Origin: Rhizobiaceae bacterium
GTDB taxonomy: Bacteria; Pseudomonadota; Alphaproteobacteria; Rhizobiales; Rhizobiaceae
Assembly: GCA_028279875.1 (NCBI GenBank)
Contig: JANQMU010000101.1
Location: forward strand, 1 to 33,668
Reading direction: 5' to 3'
DNA length: 33,668 nt
Made by a program: the position numbers and the translations under genes. The stretch's first letter is position 1. Every line of letters starts with the position of its first letter. Shown piece after piece: positions 30,386-33,668 of the stretch. The notes under the pieces are model-generated. The model ran no database searches and had not been told where the DNA came from. It worked only from the letters and a program-made list of their open reading frames with translations.

Positions 30386-31828
30386 ATGGACCATCCAAAC
30401 CTGCTTGTGATTATGGATGACGAACATCGCGCGGATGCGCTGGGCTGCGCCGGGCACCCCATCGTTCAAACGCCGAACATCGATCGTCTTGCCGCCCGCG
30501 GAACCCGGTTTGAAAACGCCTACACCAATTCCCCGATCTGCGTTCCGGCCCGCGCCGCTCTTGCGACCGGCCGCTATCCGCATCAGACCGGATACTGGGA
30601 CAATTGCCTGGCCTATGATGGCAGGATCCGCAGTTGGGGACACGCGCTGCAGGATGCGGGTCTGGAATCGACATCGATCGGCAAATTGCACTACCTCGAT
30701 GACGAGCGGTCGACCGGCTTCGACCGGCAGATATTGCCGATGCATATTCACGACGGCGGTGACACCCACGGGCTGGTGAGGGACGATCCGCCGACACGGC
30801 CGCAATGCCGCGATCTGGCCGAAAACATCGGCCCCGGCGAAACCGAATACACCGAATATGACCGCAATATCAGGGATGCCGCCTGTACCTGGCTGCGGCA
30901 GCGCGCCGCCAGCCCGCAGGACCGGCCATGGACGACGCTGGTTTCGTTTATCTGCCCCCATTACCCGCTGATTGCGCCGGGCGAATTCTTTGAACGCTAC
31001 GACCCGGCGCGCATGCCGCTTCCCAAACGGCGGCGGCCCGATGGCACCGCCGAGACCGAATGGTGGAAGGCTTTCGAGAACTGCTACATATGGGACCGGT
31101 TTTTCGAGACGGACGAACAGCGGCAGACGGCGATAGCCGCCTATTACGGGCTGGTCAGCTTCATTGACGATCATGTCGGAGCCATCCTTCGGGTTCTCGA
31201 GGAAACCGGACTCGACAGGACAACCCGGGTGATCTTCCTGTCCGATCACGGCGAAAATCTCGGCGCCCGCGGATTGTGGGGAAAATCGACCATGTACAAT
31301 GAGTCGGTGGCGGTTCCGATGATCGCCGCCGGCCCCGGGATTCCGTCACAAACGGTCCGGCGGACTCCCGTTTCGCTGATCGATATCCATCCAACAATTG
31401 TCGAAAATGCCGGGCTCGGCCCGGCGCCGGACAGGCCGGGACGGTCGCTCGTGGAACTGGCAAACCTCCCCGATGATCCCGCCCGTCCGATATTCAGCGA
31501 ATATCACGCGACGGCGGCCAAATCGGCCGAATTCATGATCAGGCGCGGCCGCTACAAATATATTCATTATGTCGGCTTCCCGCCGGAGCTTTATGACCTG
31601 GAAGAGGACCGCGAGGAACTGACCAATCTTGCGCTTGACGGATCATATCGGGGGCTGCTCGATGAATTTGACGCGGCGCTGCGGACAATTGTCGACCCGG
31701 AAGCCGCCGATCTTGCCGCCAAGGCGGACCAGAACCGGCTTATCGAACGGTATGGCGGTCGCGATGCGGTGGTTTCCAGAGGCGGAAAAAGCGCCACGCC
31801 GGCTCCGAAACTGGAGGACGCTCAGTGA
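30386..31828 (+). CDS. Cytoplasmic type I sulfatase (choline-sulfatase/arylsulfatase-like)
   Basis: The 480-aa enzyme has the type I sulfatase signature ICVPARAALATGR (51-63). Cys52 is the residue converted to formylglycine and Arg56 belongs to the consensus. Further landmarks are the metal site near Asp11-Asp12, Lys100 and His102, Asp287-His288 in LSDHGE, and Lys300. It hydrolyses a sulfate ester, or possibly a phosphonate monoester, to an alcohol and sulfate. No signal peptide is present, so it acts in the cytoplasm, as BetC choline sulfatase does. ATG at 30386 follows GGAG; a GTG at 30380 is an alternative. It overlaps the permease gene by GTGA, within a transporter operon, which points to import before hydrolysis. 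No formylglycine-generating enzyme gene is in the window. Confidence 0.87.
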   Translation: MDHPNLLVIMDDEHRADALGCAGHPIVQTPNIDRLAARGTRFENAYTNSPICVPARAALATGRYPHQTGYWDNCLAYDGRIRSWGHALQDAGLESTSIGKLHYLDDERSTGFDRQILPMHIHDGGDTHGLVRDDPPTRPQCRDLAENIGPGETEYTEYDRNIRDAACTWLRQRAASPQDRPWTTLVSFICPHYPLIAPGEFFERYDPARMPLPKRRRPDGTAETEWWKAFENCYIWDRFFETDEQRQTAIAAYYGLVSFIDDHVGAILRVLEETGLDRTTRVIFLSDHGENLGARGLWGKSTMYNESVAVPMIAAGPGIPSQTVRRTPVSLIDIHPTIVENAGLGPAPDRPGRSLVELANLPDDPARPIFSEYHATAAKSAEFMIRRGRYKYIHYVGFPPELYDLEEDREELTNLALDGSYRGLLDEFDAALRTIVDPEAADLAAKADQNRLIERYGGRDAVVSRGGKSATPAPKLEDAQ

Positions 31829-32664
31829 CCGCATTGACCTCTCAGCTCTATAATCCGATCGTCGAGATGGCGCGCGGAAATCGTTGGACGCCGTTCGTCT
31901 CGATCATCTGTGCCGGTATCCTGTGGGAATTGGTGGTGCTCTATGGCGGCGTCAACACGCTGTTGATGCCGCCCCCCTCTGCGGTTCTGTTTCGGCTCTT
32001 TGAAATGCTGGGCCCCGGGGAAGGGGCCGTCCCTGATTTCCTCATGCTGCGGCACATCGCGTGGACGATGTTCGCGCTGATTGCCGGATTTCTGGCGGCG
32101 GCGATGGTGTCCTCCGCCATCGGCCTCGTCATGGGAATGAACCGAACGGTTTATGCATGGCTCAATCCGATCATCTCGGTGTTCATGGTCATCCCGAATA
32201 TCGCCGTCGTGCCGGTCCTGATTCTGTGGCTCGGTCTCGGTATGCACACGGTCATTGTGGTCGTGATCACGGGATCCTGTTTCCCCATCATCTACACGGC
32301 TGCCGCCGGCGTGCAGAATGTGCCCACCCGGATGATCTGGGCGGCCCAGACGGCCGGCGCCACACGGCGTCAGATCCTGACGACGGTTCTGCTTGGCGCG
32401 ACGATGCCGTATCTGATTGCCGGGCACAAACTGGCGCTGGGCCGGGCCTGGCGCGCCGTCATCGCCGGTGAGATATTCGCCGCGACGAAGTATGGCGTCG
32501 GATTCATGATTTATGACGCGCGGACTTTCCTGGATACCGAGGCGATGTTTGCGGGTCTTGTTGTCGTTGGCCTGATCGGCGTTTCCCTGGAGCGCATTCT
32601 TTTCGGCTTCATCGAACGCCGGACGGTCGAACGATGGGGCGTATCGACATCGAAGAATCTGTGA
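31825..32664 (+). CDS. Sulfonate/nitrate-type ABC transporter permease (SsuC/TauC-like)
   Basis: The 279-aa inner-membrane permease has about six hydrophobic segments and the family coupling loop near residues 168-200 (MIWAAQTAGATRRQILTTVLL, split here, then GATMPYLIAG). The start is a GTG at 31825 that overlaps the sulfatase stop (GTGA), with GGAGG about 8 nt upstream. It should homodimerise to form the channel for the substrate captured by the upstream binding protein. The ATPase gene follows after 8 bp. Confidence 0.88.
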   Translation: MTALTSQLYNPIVEMARGNRWTPFVSIICAGILWELVVLYGGVNTLLMPPPSAVLFRLFEMLGPGEGAVPDFLMLRHIAWTMFALIAGFLAAAMVSSAIGLVMGMNRTVYAWLNPIISVFMVIPNIAVVPVLILWLGLGMHTVIVVVITGSCFPIIYTAAAGVQNVPTRMIWAAQTAGATRRQILTTVLLGATMPYLIAGHKLALGRAWRAVIAGEIFAATKYGVGFMIYDARTFLDTEAMFAGLVVVGLIGVSLERILFGFIERRTVERWGVSTSKNL

Positions 32665-32672
32665 GGTGAACC

Positions 32673-33461
32673 GTGGGCGAGGTCAAGATTTCCGCCAGCG
32701 GAATACGCAAAGTCTACAACAGCGGCGGCGCCAACGAAGTTCTGGCCATCGAGGATCTCAACCTCGACGTTGAAAAGGGGGAGTTTGTTTCACTGCTCGG
32801 ACCGTCCGGCTGCGGCAAATCGACTTTCCTTTTCATGGTCGGCGGTTTTGAGAAACCGAGCGGCGGCAGCCTGACCCTCAACGGCGATCCCATTCGCGGC
32901 CCGGGAGCCAATAGGGGTATCGTGTTCCAGGAATATGTTCTGTTTCCCTGGCAGCGTGTTTCAGCCAATATTGCCTACGGTCTGAAAATCGCCGGCGTGT
33001 CCAGGGCCGAACAGGAAAAGCGTATCGCCGAGCTGATCGCCATGATCGGACTGCAGGGCTTTGAGGACGCCTATCCGGAATCCCTGTCGGGCGGGATGAA
33101 GCAGCGTGTCGCGATCGCCCGGGCGCTGGCCTATGATCCGGAAATACTCCTGATGGATGAACCCTTCGGCGCGCTCGATGCGCAGACGCGCAGCCGCATG
33201 ATTGCCGATCTGATCCGCATCCACGAGGCGACACACAAGACAACGCTGTTCGTCACCCACAGTGTGGAAGAGGCCATTCTGCTGTCCGACCGCGTGGCGC
33301 TGTTCACCGCAAGGCCGGCCCGCATCAAGGAAATATTCGAGATCGACATGCCGCATCCGCGATCGGTGACCGATGACGTTTTCGTGGCCTATGAGAAGGC
33401 CATTCTCGACAGCCTCGAGGAGGAAGTATCGAAGACGATTTCAGCGGAACGGGCATCCTGA
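32673..33461 (+). CDS. Sulfonate/nitrate-type ABC transporter ATP-binding protein (SsuB/TauB-like)
   Basis: The 262-aa ATPase carries Walker A GPSGCGKST (43-51), Q-loop FQEYVLFPW (85-93), signature LSGGM (138-142), Walker B ending Asp162-Glu163, and a switch His in VTHSVEEA. The LSGGMKQRV form is characteristic of the nitrate/sulfonate/taurine subfamily. The start is GTG at 32673 with a GAGGTG-type ribosome site. It closes the operon gntR, binding protein, sulfatase, permease, ATPase. A repeat-like palindrome follows about 40 bp downstream. Confidence 0.9.
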   Translation: MGEVKISASGIRKVYNSGGANEVLAIEDLNLDVEKGEFVSLLGPSGCGKSTFLFMVGGFEKPSGGSLTLNGDPIRGPGANRGIVFQEYVLFPWQRVSANIAYGLKIAGVSRAEQEKRIAELIAMIGLQGFEDAYPESLSGGMKQRVAIARALAYDPEILLMDEPFGALDAQTRSRMIADLIRIHEATHKTTLFVTHSVEEAILLSDRVALFTARPARIKEIFEIDMPHPRSVTDDVFVAYEKAILDSLEEEVSKTISAERAS

Positions 33462-33501
33462 TGCGCCCTAGAGCGTTCTGCGATTACCCTGATGCATTTG
33501 A

Positions 33502-33596
33502 CCGGGTGATTTTGTTCACTGGCTAGGCGGGTTGCACGCCGTGGTGTAGCCCACCACAAGTGCAAGCCAACGACGCCAGTGGGCAAAATCACCCGG
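33502..33596. repeat. Long imperfect palindrome (possible dispersed repeat element)
   Basis: Two 22-nt arms (33502-33523 and 33575-33596) are reverse complements at 20 positions, and the two differences are G-U pairs if the top strand is transcribed. Between them is a nested hairpin: TTGCAC (33532-33537) with GTGCAA (33560-33565), and GTGGTG (33541-33546) with CACCAC (33552-33557). On the minus strand a frame stays open from the window end to a stop at 33516-33518 (50 codons, start outside). It contains WADLPPPFGP, faintly like the N-terminal domain of IS5-type transposases. The element may be a repeat, a structured RNA, or the tail of a mobile-element remnant that runs off the window. Confidence 0.5.
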
Positions 33597-33668
33597 CCCG
33601 AAGGGTGGAGGCAGATCGGCCCATCGGCTGCGTTCCGCCGCTTGCCCGATGCACCACATCGCGCTGCG

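Noticed and set aside
1..33668. tRNA, rRNA or CRISPR loci
   Set aside because: I looked for cloverleaf-like segments, rRNA-like conserved stretches and regularly spaced direct repeats and saw none I could support.

Overview
The window is a GC-rich, gene-dense stretch of bacterial chromosome, or of a large replicon, and most likely comes from an alphaproteobacterium of the Rhizobiales/Hyphomicrobiales type. This is inferred from the character of the XseA protein, a LysR gene divergent from a DUF1127 gene, the abundance of ABC importers and FCD-type GntR regulators, and strong codon bias that leaves long false ORFs on the antisense strand. No rRNA, tRNA, CRISPR array or intact insertion sequence was seen. 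Most of the window is accessory catabolic DNA around a small housekeeping island.

Region 1 (1-5325) is a complete ugpBAEC-type importer followed by a cytoplasmic glycerophosphodiester phosphodiesterase, for uptake and breakdown of glycerol-3-phosphate and its diesters. Region 2 (5400-14970) looks like one regulon. An FCD GntR regulator precedes an oligopeptide-type importer (binding protein, two permeases, one fused double ATPase). Converging on it are a PrpF-fold isomerase and an M81 (MlrC-like) metallopeptidase, and a RidA protein is divergent from the latter. Sites with a GTATAC core lie upstream of the regulator, the transporter and the M81 gene.

Region 3 (14998-21510) holds a small P-loop NTPase, an exported ankyrin/serine-hydrolase fusion, a quinone-oxidoreductase-like enzyme, xseA, a LysR regulator and a DUF1127 protein with a textbook terminator. 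Region 4 (21590-27412) is the most unusual part. It is a tightly coupled minus-strand operon of an APH-fold kinase, an enolase paralogue, a fumarylacetoacetase-family hydrolase and two SDR dehydrogenases, divergent from a LacI regulator across a perfect 16-bp palindrome. The hydrolase and dehydrogenases resemble the lower half of the diketo-hydrolase route for L-fucose/L-rhamnose acids. The usual mandelate-racemase-type sugar-acid dehydratase is absent, and the enolase has Asp and Ala where canonical enolase has Glu168 and His373 (yeast numbering). A kinase-plus-enolase dehydration route for a sugar acid is therefore a plausible undescribed pathway.

Region 5 (27428-28210) is a DUF937 protein. 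Region 6 (28551-33461) is a second FCD GntR regulator followed by an operon of a sulfonate/nitrate-type binding protein, a cytoplasmic formylglycine sulfatase, a permease and an ATPase, probably for import and intracellular hydrolysis of an organic sulfate ester. The right edge (33500-33668) carries a long imperfect palindrome that may be a dispersed repeat.
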